Source: Plumapathes pennacea
Taxonomy: Eukaryota; Cnidaria; Anthozoa; Antipatharia; Myriopathidae
DNA: 64,000 nucleotides
Assembly (NCBI GenBank): GCA_964036295.1
Contig: OZ038464.1
Location: 6,620,001 to 6,684,000 of the forward strand
Direction of reading: 5' to 3'
Positions 33,682-46,144 of the stretch are shown here, in pieces (position 1 is the first letter of the stretch; every line of letters starts with the position of its first letter). The notes under the pieces were generated by a model. It was not told the origin of the DNA, searched no databases, and saw only the letters and a program-made list of their open reading frames with translations. Position numbers and translations under genes: made by a program.

Positions 33682-34449
33682 ATACCCCCTTTTTTTTTTT
33701 TTTTTCAACGCGAGATTCGCTTGTTTACACGCTTTCGAAGTCTGGCAAAATGTGTGATTTTTGGCAAGGATTCAATTTTGAACACAACAACTTTTCAAAC
33801 CGCGTTTGACGAATTTAAAATCTGACAGAAAAGAGAAATCAAGTCACTAAATAATACAAGGTCCGATTGTATTGAGCGAGCAAATTCGGCCACCCATGGA
33901 CAATAATATACAAATAGACTGTAATTGTTTAATTTGAAAATCAGTGGCCCATGGCCGGGTATTTTCTACTTTAATAGCCTTCAGAAAGCAAGAGCACTTC
34001 AACCCGGTTACATTTCGTCCTTGAATACAGTGTGCCAACAAACACGGCGAGAAAACTTCACAGCATTTCCATATGTCAGACTGTCAGCAAAATTATGCAA
34101 ATATGTCAGGAATCGGATGACACAATCTTATTTGAGTACGAAGGCACTCTGAAATAGGTTTGAAAACTTGCGAAAACGGATCACAATATAATCCTACTTG
34201 GCCTTCATCACAGTTCCCGGGGCATCAAACGACAAAATGTACGGCGATTGTTGAAATACCATAATGATAACAACACAACTTTAAAATAACATACGCGTAC
34301 TGTACGTTAATTGATGTAATTTTTCAAAACGCACCGGTTCCTGAAAGCCATAGCTTTAGCTCTTTTCCAGCAAAGGAAACAAACCCAAAACACTATTGTT
34401 TACGTCTTCAATGAATTCAAAATACAATGTATAGAGCAGTCCTCGTACA

Positions 34450-35112
34450 CTACGAAAATTCCACTTTCCATTGTATTGTGCGTCGTCGTCTTGTCAAAAC
34501 TTGGATTCTGAAAACTACAATCCTGTTATTGTAAAAGGTGAAATTTGCGACGGTAATTGTTCGATTTCCACCAACTGTATTTTGTTCTTCCTTTCTGAAG
34601 AAGTGTCTGCGTTTTAACACAATACTGGCGTCTGGGATTGTGTTCAGGTCGGCTAGTCGATGCCTTAAAGAATTCGTTTCACGGCTAGTAAGCTTGCCTC
34701 CCATACACTGGCAAAATATCCGGGCAGTTTACAGCCATCCGTCGAACTGCTTGTCGGTGTATCTGCATCTTGTTGTACAAAATCACTTTCGTGTGAGTCG
34801 TTTCTTTGGCCCGCGTTTGCTGCTGAAGCTCCCGATTCGCTTTCAATCGCTGTTCTCTTTGAGGAGTGTGCTTTTCTTCGGCCCATTTGTGTTCACGCCG
34901 CGTTGTATCGGCATTCGTGCGCTGTTTCCTTTGCGGGGTCGTTTCTTCAGCACGCTTCTGTTCATGATGCTTTCGGTCATAACACGGATTGTCGTCTTTT
35001 GGCGCTGTTCGATTGTTTCACAATTCCGCATTGCCCGTGCTTGTTCCCTTCTCTTTTGAAGACGAGTTTCACGAGACTTTTGTGTTTCAAGTTTTCCAGT
35101 TTTCAAATTCAT
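34450..35112 (-). pseudogene. Broken N-terminal coding piece of Helitron family B
   Basis: Begins MNLKTGKLETQKSRETRLQK as in the other family B copies. Frameshifts then spread the reading over several frames (KANRELQQQTRAKET; later RETNSLRHRLADLNTIP). Rep and helicase domains are not found. Confidence 0.6.
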
Positions 35113-35368
35113 TTTTGTGAACGCAGTTACGATATTGTTGCTTCGTCCAATCGATCTTATTCAGAGTATCAGTAAAACTACAGCGGGACACGTGATCGAT
35201 CCTTTGTCGTTGCTTAACGCGGATGGCCCTGGGGACGAGGTCGTACGCCAGCCAAACAGACAGACACACGAACAAACTCATAGCGTCGTGATTATTACCC
35301 TCGCTTCGCTCGGGGATGAGGGAAACGGCTTCACAGTTCAGAGTCTGATTCAAATAATTGCTCTTTAA

Positions 35369-36918
35369 GGTGGCTCCATAGGGTATTTCCCTGCACTTGC
35401 TTGTATTTAGTTTATGACACCAAAACCGTTATATTTTCATTTCATTATATTCTTTCTTGCTCAAATTTGCAGGGTAGATGTTTCGAAAGGTCTGTTGCGT
35501 ATACGTCTTACTTTTGTCACTCTAGTTTGGTTTCTATGGAAACAATACGTTCTTGAAATAAAGGTCTTCTGCCCCAATTTCAAACTTTCTGCTCTATTTT
35601 CTGGAGTTTCCTTCGGTGAATTTTTCTGAAACTTTCAGTATGTTTAGAAATGTGTATAAGGTAAACATAACTGTGAAAAAAAGTTGGGGTTAGAGGAGCG
35701 GATTCCGAGCTAATTGGCAATTTATGTTTTTTGCAAATAAAAAAATATTCTGCTCCATAAATTTCCATCAAAATCAAATATTACAAAACCGGATATAATC
35801 TTCGTTTGCCTGCAAAATTTAAGACAGATTCACCGAAGGAAACTCGAGAAAAATGCAAACTCGATATTTTACGTGCGTATTGCGCCATCAAATGCAAAAT
35901 AATGACTCGACAAGATCGACAAGTGCGCATGCGTTAGCCGTAGTCCTTGCGCGTGAAAACAAGTTGTGCATGTAAATACGAGGAGAAAGCGGCGATCGCA
36001 CGCTAGTAAGTACAGCAAGTTTTCTTGGTGCGAAGCTAAAAGGAAGCACCATGCAATTCCTGAATTTGTGTCTTGAGAAGTTCGTACTGGATATGTCAGC
36101 CACGAATTATGCTGTGCGAACTACTGTTGGCGAAGTCTCAAACAATTTGAGGGTGATAGCTGTTCAACAACTCAATCCTTTTCAATACAAAGCCGTGAAG
36201 ACCGTTCGAAAGTCGTCAGTTCAAGCCGTCGTATGCTAGTCCACTAGCTCCCAACAAGTTTGTTGGCAGTTGTGTCCCATCAAGTTCATTCATACTTATT
36301 CAGTAAAGTTCGTGAATATTTAGTTTTGCGACTGCTCACCTGAGATAATATGCCACAGACTGACACGGGATCAAACTCTGCAGGTTAGTAGGACTTGCAA
36401 AGCTTCATAACAACGCCAATAATTTCTGTCTAAGTTTGCTTACTTCCAAGAATTGCTGTCAGTGTTGTGACTAGGCCGAATGCACTGGTTTGTCCATTGT
36501 AACCGAATGACTGCCGAAATGACCGTTCGAGCCGCGTTTGTCACGGCTGTTCATTTCAAAGTCAAACAGAATAAAATCTGAATTCTAGAACTTCTTCATC
36601 GTATGTTGCTTGTTTAGTTATTGGTCTGACAGGATGTGCAGAAACAATACTTTCAAACTAATTCAGTAGAGTTATATGCATTCGAAGGTAAAGTGATAAA
36701 GATCGGCGATCAAGTAAAGCTGGCGTGTACTTAGTTTGATTGAAAGGCTTGCAAGTTTGGTTTCTTCGTGACACGAAGAACCGTGCACGCATCGTAAACT
36801 GTTTTTATTCCGAGTTTTTAGAATTTCCTGTTAAATTCAGATTTCCTCCAAAGAATGTTTATTTCATTGTGATTTTGGTGCCCACGCGAAATGCGTCTCA
36901 AAACCCTATGGAGCCACC
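35369..36918. mobile_element. TTAA-flanked inverted-repeat element, long copy
   Basis: 1550 bp. The ends GGTGGCTCCATAGGGT / ACCCTATGGAGCCACC are flanked by TTAA on each side (35365-35368 and 36919-36922). A shorter copy is 45158-45839 and a truncated one starts at 39098. The open frame at 36051-36239 has no recognised domain. TTAA targets suggest piggyBac-type mobilisation. Confidence 0.72.
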
Positions 36919-36992
36919 TTAAACCTCAAAGTGGCCTAATCCTCTCAAATCAAAGCCAAAATTGGCATGACATATTCTAAAAGTGCACAAAC

Positions 36993-37112
36993 CTTGCCCG
37001 CTTGACCGGCGTTCAAATCACTTTGAGCGGCGTATCTTCCTTCCAAGCGGTACACATATTCACAGGTATTCATTAACTCGGATTTCAAATGACGACGAAT
37101 ACAAAATGTTTT
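36993..37112 (-). CDS. Tentative phase-0 exon, unknown protein
   Basis: Exactly 120 nt between CTTCACTCTTGAG and AAG|GTTTGT, reading KTFCIRRHLKSELMNTCEY and RLEGRYAAQSDLNAGQAGK. The composition and splice borders look coding, but no family is recognised and no partner exon is certain. Confidence 0.28.
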
Positions 37113-37980
37113 CTCAAGAGTGAAGTTTATTATAGTCACATAAATGACCTGTCATAGAAGATTCACATTTTACGGTCTCGGTAATCCGATGAAACAGATA
37201 AATATTAGCCGGATGACTGAATACGTACATACGTACAAGAATGGGTGGTTTTCTTGCATAGTTCGTTCGAGCAAACTCTTTATAATTGTAACTCGTTTCA
37301 ACGAAGAACACCAAAGTAACCTTTCGTTCAAGGGCTTCGGCATACACAATATACTTAAAATCTTGTGGTAAGTTATCCAGGCAAATTTAAAGATATATTG
37401 TCAACAACTCAATCGCGCGCGTCCACTGCATAATGAGCGTCGATAGAAATGAACGATTTCGCCCGAAAATGTTCTTTCTTTGATTTGACGATTTGATGGT
37501 TCAAGTTTACAAAGAAACTTGCATTTGTAACGCTTGGAATTAAAGTTATCTCTTATTTAATTTTGAATGAATAAACGGAAAGGGCCGATGTATCTGTTTT
37601 TATGTAGGTCTTTCTCACCTCAAAAAGGACGAAATTCGAGATTTGCCGTATTAGAAAAAATGCTTGATCAACCGCACGTGTCGATTTCATTTTATCGTTT
37701 TAGAAAGCACAGGAATTCCCGACTATCAGTTATTTTGGTTCTATTTTCTGTTGAAAAATTCGTAGCTTTACAACTGTGTATTAACTGTCAACCTTATGTA
37801 ATAGGATCACGTTCCGTGCAGTCACGTCCCATCTTAAGATTCGTGTTACGTCATCAATTTTATCTTTGTTTCCATTTATTACCGTATAAGGATTGTATTC
37901 TCTATTCATTTAGTTCGGAAACGCCTAGGAAATGCCTATGATATTTTGTAATGTTCGTAATCAATAGCCCTATTATTCTG
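37113..37980. other. Non-coding stretch, nothing recognised
   Basis: AT-rich with scattered open frames on both strands, none with domain-like content or clear splice structure. Confidence 0.35.
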
Positions 37981-37981
37981 T

Positions 37982-38566
37982 ATGTTATATCTATCCGTGC
38001 ATCATTCGATTAGTTCAGAGTTCGACTTGGGTATTCCCTCTGTAAAGCCATTTTGCAGAAGCTCGGGAATAAAGTATCTGCCATCTGCCCATTATTTGAC
38101 AACATCGACGGGCTTAAGTCAGTGGTGGTCTTTTCGAAGCACCATGGCTTCGTGTGGGTATTCTCAAATTGTTGGAGGACCTTGTGGCTCAAGTCCAGGC
38201 AATCCAGCAATTTCTCAATGCGTGATTGTTGGTGAGTACCGTAAAGATATCAAGGCGCAACTGAAAAACCATAAAGTTCTGGACTCTTCCCTGGATTCAG
38301 AGGCGAGGCTCTTGCTGGTACGGGCAGGTAAATTATATTTTTTTGATTCTACGACTTCCGTTACCCTGGGCCCACTTGTTCAAAGCTCAGTTAGGCTAAT
38401 CCTGAATTCGAAATGTTCCCATTTTGTGCGTGCAACGCATCTTATGATTACTGAAGCTGTGCAACCCATTCAAGTGCAGCATGGAAGGAAACCGCTTGAT
38501 TGCAACTTATTGACTTCTAAAGCAGCAAAAGACGTCTTTACATCACTGATTACCATGGTACCATAG
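37982..38566 (+). CDS. Long open frame, possible exon(s), unknown
   Basis: 194-codon open frame, the longest plus-strand frame in the window. It contains protein-like runs (KDIKAQLKNHKVLDSSLDSE; ARLLLVRAG) and possible donors at GTTG|GTGAGT (38231) and GCAG|GTAAAT (38327). The first part reads poorly, so the real coding part, if any, is probably about 38140-38326. It could be a gene or a transposon fragment. Confidence 0.3.
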   Translation: MLYLSVHHSISSEFDLGIPSVKPFCRSSGIKYLPSAHYLTTSTGLSQWWSFRSTMASCGYSQIVGGPCGSSPGNPAISQCVIVGEYRKDIKAQLKNHKVLDSSLDSEARLLLVRAGKLYFFDSTTSVTLGPLVQSSVRLILNSKCSHFVRATHLMITEAVQPIQVQHGRKPLDCNLLTSKAAKDVFTSLITMVP

Positions 38567-38756
38567 GTTTTCTTGCAGGCAACGAGCGAGTCGCGGTTCT
38601 AAGTTCCTTAACAGATATCAAAGAGAACTTGTTTTGTGTTTCTTCATTCTGAACCCCTGTGAACAGTCAGACGATTCTCGAGTATTTTGCCCAATTCCCC
38701 GAGGTTGAATAATTCCATCGCGAAAACAACGAGCATGCAAAATCGCATCACGTTTT

Positions 38757-39575
38757 GAGCGTTAACCCTTTGCCGAAGCAAATGATTTTCCGCAACGAAG
38801 GGCTAACGCTCGAAACTTCAACTCAAATTTTTTAACGGCGCCCAGCTTTCACACACCGCTGGCCTTTTAGTTGATTGATCATACATCTTTCTCAATGCAG
38901 ACGCAGTCAAAGGCTAGTTGTCCCAAGAAGTAGCCTTCAAATGTATCTCTTCAAGACGGACACCTTTTTAAAATGGCAGCGCACACTTTCTAAGCGGATT
39001 TAAGTGTAAAATACCTCTCAAAGGGCAACCTGCATATTCAATTAAGATGCCGATGATATTAAAATCGTGGAACACTGTCGGACGCAAGCATCTTTAAGGT
39101 GGCTACATAGGATTTTTCGCACTTGGTTTTATTGAGTTTATTTACACTAAAACTGTCATATTTTCATTTCATTATATTCCTTGTTGATCAAATTTACAGA
39201 GACTGAGGATGTTTTGAAAAGTCTGTTGCGTGTACGTTCAATTTTGTCACTCTAGTGTGGTTTCTATGGAAAGAATACCTCCTTGAAATAAGGATCTTTT
39301 ATCCCATTTTCAAACTTTCTGCTCTATTTTCTGCAGTTTTATTAGGTGAAATTTGTTAAAACTTTTAATATGTTTAGAGATCGATATAAGGTAAAGAGCT
39401 GTGAAAAAAAGTTGGGGTTAAAGGAGCGCATTCTGAGCTAATTGGCATTTTTTGACTTTCGCAAATAAAAAAAAACTCCTACATAAATTTCCATTAAAAT
39501 TTAATATGACAAGACCGGATATAAGCTTCGTTTGCCTGAAAAATTTAGGACATTCACCAAAGGAAACTCCAGAAA
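38757..39575. repeat. Host repeat block (empty-site copy for Helitron B)
   Basis: Near-identical to 43331-43441 joined to 44928-45625, but without the Helitron. The join GGCCTTT|TAGTTGATTG is at 38867/38868. From 39098 it contains the left part of the TTAA-flanked element and then breaks off. Confidence 0.82.
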
Positions 39576-40093
39576 ACAAGACAGGACCGTGGCCAGTGCG
39601 CTTGTGACGTCATTAGTACAATGAATAGAGACACGCGGGGTCCCGGGAGAGGAACTTTTGTCATGCGTTTATATGCAAAAGATATTATAGCCGAGTCAGT
39701 TTTTGCAAATGACGGATCCAAGAGCTCCCTTTATTTTTCTTGCCCTCTTTTCTTCTAATTTCGGTCAAACAGATATTCACGAAAAAGTGTATTATAATAA
39801 TTGAGAGAAAACAATTATCGAAGGCCCCGTAGGAATATTCTTCGTTTGCAACAACCCAGTTTTCATTGCTTTCCAATGCACGTGACAGTACTTGTGTGAC
39901 GCTTTCTATACAACCTGGCAACCTTGTTGAGTGAATTTTCAAGCTGACATGTTTTGTGGAGGAACTGTGTTGTCATTTTGTAATTGGATTGACTGGGGAA
40001 TACCCGACATCTTAAGTAGCTGTAAGACAGCGTAATAGCCTTATCTCATCTTCCCAGCGTGTGCATCATGTTCAAGTAGCTGTAGCACATTAA

Positions 40094-40426
40094 GGCCCCG
40101 TCCACACTACACCGGATAAATTTGAAAACGCAACTTTAACTCTGAAAACGCAAGAAATGTTTTCCGTCCACACTGGAAAACGGATAAAATGTTTCCGGGC
40201 CCAAATGTATTGTTATTGCTCTACAAACGTCCCTGACAATCTTTGAAACCACTTGACGTGACCACGTGAGTCAGGGTTTTCGAAAAGTTCCGTTTTCAAA
40301 ATGTTTTTTGTCCACACCAAAACGCAAAGCCGGCGTTTTCAAATTTATCCACTTTGAAGAGCGTTTTCCTAACCGTAAGAATAAAGTTACGTTTTCAAAT
40401 TTATCCGGCGTAGTGTGGACGGGGCC
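40094..40426. mobile_element. 333-bp MITE with TAA target duplication
   Basis: Inverted ends GGCCCCGTCCACACTAC / GTAGTGTGGACGGGGCC, extended by CCGGATAAATTTGAAAACG on both arms. It is flanked by TAA on each side. This GGCCC..GGGCC plus TAA pattern fits PIF/Harbinger-type miniature elements. Confidence 0.8.
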
Positions 40427-40651
40427 TAAAACATGACACTTCCCAGGATGAAATTACTTCGTATGAAAAAGCCATCTCAGACGTTACGCATCCTACATGT
40501 ACAAGTCTGATCACTAATATGTTCAAGACTGCTATGCATTAAGCTTTAACGCAAAATTCTGGGTCGATACGAAATTATCTCTATCGGAAGCTGCAGACGT
40601 TTGAATACCGTGACAACAAAGGCGTGCATCACGGGCTTGTGGAGCGAACAA

Positions 40652-41026
40652 TTACGGCTCGGATAGTCGGATATCAACCTTGAAGACTTCGAGGTATTCA
40701 GTGACAAATATTCTCGATGTAATCGCCTGCCGGTCTTGCCTGCTTTTGTTAAAGCGGCGTGAGTGAAAGCTAAGTAGCTGATGATTCGTGATTCCCCGTT
40801 CTATGATATTATGCTCGTGACATTTCATTGACAGATCTTGTATCTTAATCTCGCGTGATATTTGCCTCAATCCTATTAGTAATTCAATATCCTCAGACAA
40901 TAAACAAAGAACCTTTACTGCACGCAAAACGAAGTTAAACGCGGACTGTTCGTATACGCCGCGCGTTACACAAAGCCGCAGAGTTTCCGACAAAGGGAGA
41001 CGCTCTGCCCGCAGGGAAAAGTTCAA
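40652..41026 (-). CDS. Tentative coding frame, unknown
   Basis: 124-codon minus frame with protein-like runs (LRAVKVLCLLSEDIELLIGL; RQAITSRIFVTEYLEVFKV). There are no clear splice borders and no recognised domain. It may belong with the signal-peptide-like frame at 41905-42067. Confidence 0.22.
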   Translation of the reverse strand: MNFSLRAERLPLSETLRLCVTRGVYEQSAFNFVLRAVKVLCLLSEDIELLIGLRQISREIKIQDLSMKCHEHNIIERGITNHQLLSFHSRRFNKSRQDRQAITSRIFVTEYLEVFKVDIRLSEP

Positions 41027-41904
41027 GTTCTATCAAGTTTCGACACGTCTTCTACTACTTATTCGATGTTCTTTCACACAAATATTGCTCAGAACACAGA
41101 TACATTGGTTGAAGCGGTATCTATAATCGAGCATTTGCAAAACACAACCCTTCGTACTTTACGGGGGTCCCGCTGGTAACACATCAAGCATTTGTGTACG
41201 GCTATTTTCAAGTCTTCCGACGCTTAAAAACAATGCAAGCCAAAATCGCTCTTAAAGTATGGCTTCCGTGCATCCAGAAAGCCAACCGATGATCGTTTTG
41301 TTTGGATCAACAACTGAAGGACCGGAATTTTTTTCTATATCCCTTGACAGAGAAAACCCATTGTACTTGGTTCTGTGATTTTGATCTCTGAATACGTCTG
41401 ATCTTGCAATGCCTGTGTTTTAACACATTTTAAAATACAAACGTATCTTAGCACCTCGGTTACTTTTGGCAATCTTCTTTTTGAGCTTCTAGCTTTCTCG
41501 CAGCGATGGTTTAGTGATCCTAATTTTCTCTTTCCATTTCCATCTGTGGCTTTTTATTGTTTCCATGTTGTTTACATGCACGTTCACGGAACGCATTAGC
41601 ATTGTGAAGTACGTAAGCTCGGGTATAATCATGAACTTTTGACGACTTTGGGACATTCTTTGAAATATATTCTTGTATTAGTCGCCTGCTTTTCTACTCT
41701 TGTTCAAAATGCGTGAAAGGTAATTCAATGGTACGTGGCTTGGCTCACGACTTCGTCTTGGAGGACTTCGGTTTTCTTTCACATAAACATTTGTGGGAAT
41801 ACAATAAAACTGAGCGAAGCAAGATCTACCAACGGTCACTTTTTCCTCAGCCATTTCCCAATTTTCAAATAATAACGCCATCTGTTCCACTGATTGTTTG
41901 ACCT

Positions 41905-42067
41905 TCATGGCACCGAGCCAAAATGTCGCAACAACAACATAAATGCACGCAGAGTGAAATTTTGATTCCAAACAAAAGTCAGATTTTCTGACGCTTTACT
42001 TGTATCAGCAAGAATAATACAAAGTAAAAGAATACAAAGTACCTTCAAGTTCACCCTCATACTAAAC
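41905..42067 (-). CDS. Tentative secreted-protein start
   Basis: From an ATG the frame reads MRVNLKVLCILLLCIILADT and SKASENLTFVWNQNFTL, a plausible signal peptide with a cleavage site after KAS. It stops after about 51 residues, and no confident donor or next exon is seen. This may be chance. Confidence 0.2.
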
Positions 42068-42580
42068 AGTTCCATATAATCCGCTATCAAGCGCTTGTCA
42101 AGAATCGCCGTCTTTACACAGGTTCTCGTCTTTGTATGTCGAGCGGCTTCGTTCAGCTTGTTCCTTCAAGTTCTCCAGGTTCTGGATATCAGATTCTTCG
42201 TACATTTCTGTACAGTTGTGCATAGTTATGCAGTTCATTGATAAGTTCATTGCATTTGCTTTCATGGCTTTCAATATGGCTTTTGAGGCTGAACGGACCG
42301 ACCCAAGCCAAAACCGCTCAATGAAATTTAGTATGGGTCTACCGCAGCTGGCGTATGCGTTTGTAAGTAAGATGAGCGGTCCATAAAATAATCCACAGAG
42401 CCAACTAAGGCAAGCAACTTGCTGTCTTCAAAATGGCGAAACTGCTCGCCCGCCAAGTCACTTGATCACAACGTCATCACAAATCACATGATAATATGAA
42501 CCAATCACCGCATGCATCTGTCCAACCCAGAAAAATAAAAATAAAAAAAAAATCGTTCCAATTTAAAGCTTGTGTCGTCA

Positions 42581-42778
42581 CAAGCAAAAAGCAGAGAGAA
42601 ACTTGATATTTTACGTGCGTATTGCGCCATCGAATGCAAAATATCGACAAGTGCGCACGCGTTAGCCGTAGTGTCCTTGCGCGTGAAAACAAGTTGTGCA
42701 AAACCAGCCCTTGATGTCAAGAACACATACCTTGATGTACAAACAGCTAAACGAATATATCTCCATAATGTTTTAATG
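42581..42778. repeat. Fragment of the TTAA-flanked element
   Basis: Near-identical to 45625-45815 (AAAAGCAGAGAGAAACTTGA onward) and similar to 35853-35975. Confidence 0.7.
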
Positions 42779-43441
42779 CTAACGGAAAGCCACATGACAC
42801 AGTTACAATTCGCGCCGAAATTACTCAAACACTACTCATCACTTTGTCGCGTCACTAACTCGACAACAATTAGCCCCACTTTTCAAGTTTGAAACCTTAA
42901 TGACCGCGTCCCTCTCTTTGTGACATGCCTCTTAAGCTGGTCGTGCTCCAGCGTTCAACTTCTGCTACGAGCTATTCTGTCAAACATAGATTTTGAACGC
43001 GCAAAATCTCAAAACGTAGATAACCAGTCCTGAAGCTTGCGTTCTGTTGATCGCTACTCTTCGGTAGGCCGCAAAGTGTCCTTTTAATATAGAAATTGTG
43101 GGCTAATAAAGTAAACTATTACATATTTAAAACGATCTCTTGCCAGTTATTGGTAAAAAAAAAATCCGAGGTTAAAATTATTCTTTTAGATTGCAGATTC
43201 TAAAACAATCTGTGTTCAAGTCTATACTTCACTCAAATCCTTCTTAACGGACACCTGCCGTTTCTTCACACATGTTATCCTCTTAATAATTGTCTTCAAG
43301 ACGTTGTTACGAAGTTTGGCCTGACGTTTTGAGCGTTAACCCTTTCTCGAAGAAAATGATTTTCCGCAACGAAGGGCTAACGCTCGAAACTTCAACTCAA
43401 ATTTTTTAACGGCGCCCAGCTTTCACACACCGCCGGCCTTT

Positions 43442-44927
43442 TCCCCGAACGAAGTGAGGGAAATATTTACGACGCTAATGCAGCATAGTCGGCTCATCTG
43501 AAGACTCCAAGCGCGTCGCCATCTCGAAATCTAATGTTCGTGTGTTTGTTTGTGTGTGCGATGCGACCTTTTTAGGCCAGGTGCCTAAGGCAATGTCCAA
43601 ATAAGGCAATGACGTAATCATTATCGACTAGCCACCGCCATGTTTTTAAGAAAGATTTGAACGAAGCAACAATTGTACGTAACTGCGTTCACGAAAATGA
43701 ATTTGAAAGCTAGAAAACTTGAAACAGAACGGTCTCGCGAAGCTCGTCTTCAAAAGAGAAGCGAACAGGCACTTCAAGAGCAAAAGCGGACCGAAGAGAA
43801 GACTCCGCAAAGACAACAGCGCATGAATGCCGACCAAAAGCGACATGAACAGAAGCGGGCAACACAGACAACTCCGCAAAAAGAACAGCGCTTGAAAGCG
43901 AATCGGGACCTTCAGGAGAAAAAGAGGGCCGAAGAGAAGACTCCGCAAAGACAACAGCGCATGAATGCCGACCAAAAGCGACATGAACAGAAGCGGGTAA
44001 CACAGACAACTCCGCAAAGGGAACAGCGCTTGAAAGCAAATCGGGAGCTTCAGACGCCGTTTTGTGTTAAACTCAGATACTTATTTAGAAAGGACAAGCA
44101 ACAAAGGTTAGTCAGTGGAAACCGGACAATCACCGTGACAAATATATTGTATCCCGTATAGCTTGTAACTCGATCACTTCAAGAATGTATTAAAATCTGT
44201 ATGCTGATCATTTTCCCTCGAAGTATTGTTTTACTACGCTTCTGTCGCCAGTTTCGGCTACCGTATTTGCTCAGAGCAATCGGAACTTGGAGTCTTGAAT
44301 GATTTAGTCAGATGTCTTATTTTTCTGTAATCTGACACGCGGTGATTGCAGCGAGAATCGTTCACAAGCCCTTAGAAGTATTACTGGGTCTGAAGCCCGT
44401 GTATAATTTGAAGTAAACTGTTCAAGTTTTGCTTTGATTCTGGGAGAAATCTTGCTGTTTTGAGTGGGTTCACATACAAAACAATTCGAGACTATTAAAT
44501 ATGCATGTCTGAATCTGGTGCACGCAGTCCAGAGTAAAAACAAATCGCACAGGAAGCCTATTTAATTGTACTGCCTATGAATTCAAAATTGGAAAATCAG
44601 TGTTCCTTTTTTCCCGTACTACGACGGCCGACCAACTTCAAACTTTGAGTATTAAATTTTGAGAACGTGCTTGGCAGACTGCATGAATTAATTTGACGTG
44701 CCGACCGTGGGAAATACGTACTTCGTCACGCAATCGATTCTTTTTTCAACGCAAAAGTATAACACACACCATTCTTTTTCTCCTTCCTTTGCGTGTAGCA
44801 CTTGAGTTCGAAGAAAAGATTGAGTCAACGTTTCGGTAAAACAAAGGCTACTCTTGTTGGGAGTTACCAAAGTAAAAGTCCCATCAATGGCAGAGTGAGG
44901 GGGTATCTGCGATTATCGTATTTCTAG
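43442..44927 (+). mobile_element. Helitron family B with STPR-type coding piece
   Basis: 1486 bp, T|TCCCCGAACGAAGTGAGGG at the 5' end and GCGATTATCGTATTTCTAG|T at the 3' end. Removing exactly this interval rejoins GGCCTTT and TAGTTGATTG, identical to the empty site at 38867/38868, so there is no target-site duplication. TC...CTAG ends and insertion without duplication define Helitrons. It is non-autonomous: only an N-terminal coding piece remains, with no Rep or helicase. Confidence 0.88.
43697..44161 (+). CDS. STPR-type 23-residue repeat protein of Helitron B
   Basis: 154 codons from ATG. After MNLKARKLETERSREARLQK come four near-regular 23-residue units with the core KTPQRQQRMNADQKRHEQ or TTPQKEQRLKANR. 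At DNA level they form two almost identical 138-bp direct repeats (about 43794-43931 and 43932-44069). The highly charged Arg/Gln/Glu pattern of period 23 is that of the score-and-three-peptide repeat, a DNA-binding helical repeat also found in some Helitron-encoded proteins. The frame ends soon after the repeats. Confidence 0.72.
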   Translation: MNLKARKLETERSREARLQKRSEQALQEQKRTEEKTPQRQQRMNADQKRHEQKRATQTTPQKEQRLKANRDLQEKKRAEEKTPQRQQRMNADQKRHEQKRVTQTTPQREQRLKANRELQTPFCVKLRYLFRKDKQQRLVSGNRTITVTNILYPV

Positions 44928-45157
44928 TAGTTGATTGATCATACATCTTTCTCAATGCAGACGCAGTCAAAGGCTAGTTGTCCCAAGAAGTAGCCTTCAA
45001 ATGTATCTCTTCAAGACGGACACCTTTTTAAAATGGCAGCGCACACTTTCTAAGCGGATTTAAGTGTAAAATACCTCTCAAAGGGCAACCTGCATATTCA
45101 ATTAAGATGCCGATGATATTAAAATCGTGGAACACTGTCGGACGCAAGCATCTTTAA

Positions 45158-45839
45158 GGTGGCTACATAGGATTTTTCGCACTTGGTTTTATTGAGTTTA
45201 TTTACACTAAAACTGTCATATTTTCATTTCATTATATTCCTTGTTGATCAAATTTACAGAGACTGAGGATGTTTTGAAAAGTCTGTTGCGTGTACGTTCA
45301 ATTTTGTCACTCTAGTGTGGTTTCTATGGAAAGAATACCTCCTTGAAATAAGGATCTTTTATCCCATTTTCAAACTTTCTGCTCTATTTTCTGCAGTTTT
45401 CTTAGGTGAAATTTGTTAAATTAAGAGAATCGATATAAGGTAAAGAGCTGTGAAAAAAAGTTGGGGTTAAAGGAGCGCATTCTGAGCTAATTGGCATTTT
45501 TTGACTTTCGCAAATAAAAAAAAACTGCTCCATAAATTTCCATTAAAATCAAATACGACAAGACCGGATATAAGCTTCGTTTGCCTGAAAAATTTAGGAC
45601 ATTCACCAAAGGAAACTCCAGAAAAAAAGCAGAGAGAAACTTGATATTTTACGTGCGTATTGCGCCATCGAATGCAAAATATCGACAAGTGCGCACGCGT
45701 TAGCCGTAGTGTCCTTGCGCGTGAAAACAAGTTGTGCAAAACCAGCCCTTGATGTCAAGAACACATACCTTGATGTGCAAACAGCTAAACGAATATATCT
45801 CCAAAATGTTTTACATTTGCAAAACCTTGTGGAGCCACC
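45158..45839. mobile_element. TTAA-flanked inverted-repeat element, short copy
   Basis: 682 bp, ends GGTGGCTACATAGG / CTTGTGGAGCCACC, TTAA on both sides. It is an internally deleted relative of 35369-36918. Confidence 0.75.
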
Positions 45840-46144
45840 TTAAAAACCGGACGTAATATTTGACACTTCTGTCAGAAAGTGCCTTTGCACAATTATTGAT
45901 CCTTCGTGCAATTCCAATGCTATTCTACGAGTTCATTCTTTTGGGACTATTCCGTTTATTTCTATTCCGGAATAGGAAGAACAGAATAAACCAATATTTG
46001 ATACTCCTACCAGCAAGTGCGTTCATCACAATTATTGGTCTCTCGTGCATTTCTCATGCTATTCTATTTATGCCTTGAGAAACTTTACCTAAACTTACAA
46101 AGCGTGATTAAACTTAAAAAAATACTCAATTGATTTCGCAAAGT

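Larger units (their letters stand above)
33072..35316 (-). mobile_element. Helitron family B, copy on the minus strand
   Basis: On the minus strand it starts A|TCCCCGAGCGAAGCGAGGG (35316) and ends GCGATTATCGTATTTCTAG|T (33072), the same ends as 43442-44927 and 57741-59098. It is longer (2245 bp) because of extra internal sequence and a nested foldback element (33489-33681). The coding remnant is listed at 34450-35112. Confidence 0.75.

Noticed and set aside
34538-35059. 173-codon plus-strand frame
   Set aside because: It is antisense to the Helitron B coding piece, which is recognisable on the minus strand from MNLKTGKLE.
43646-44039. Minus-strand frames rich in Leu, Ser and Arg
   Set aside because: They are antisense to the 23-residue repeat array and repeat only because that array does.
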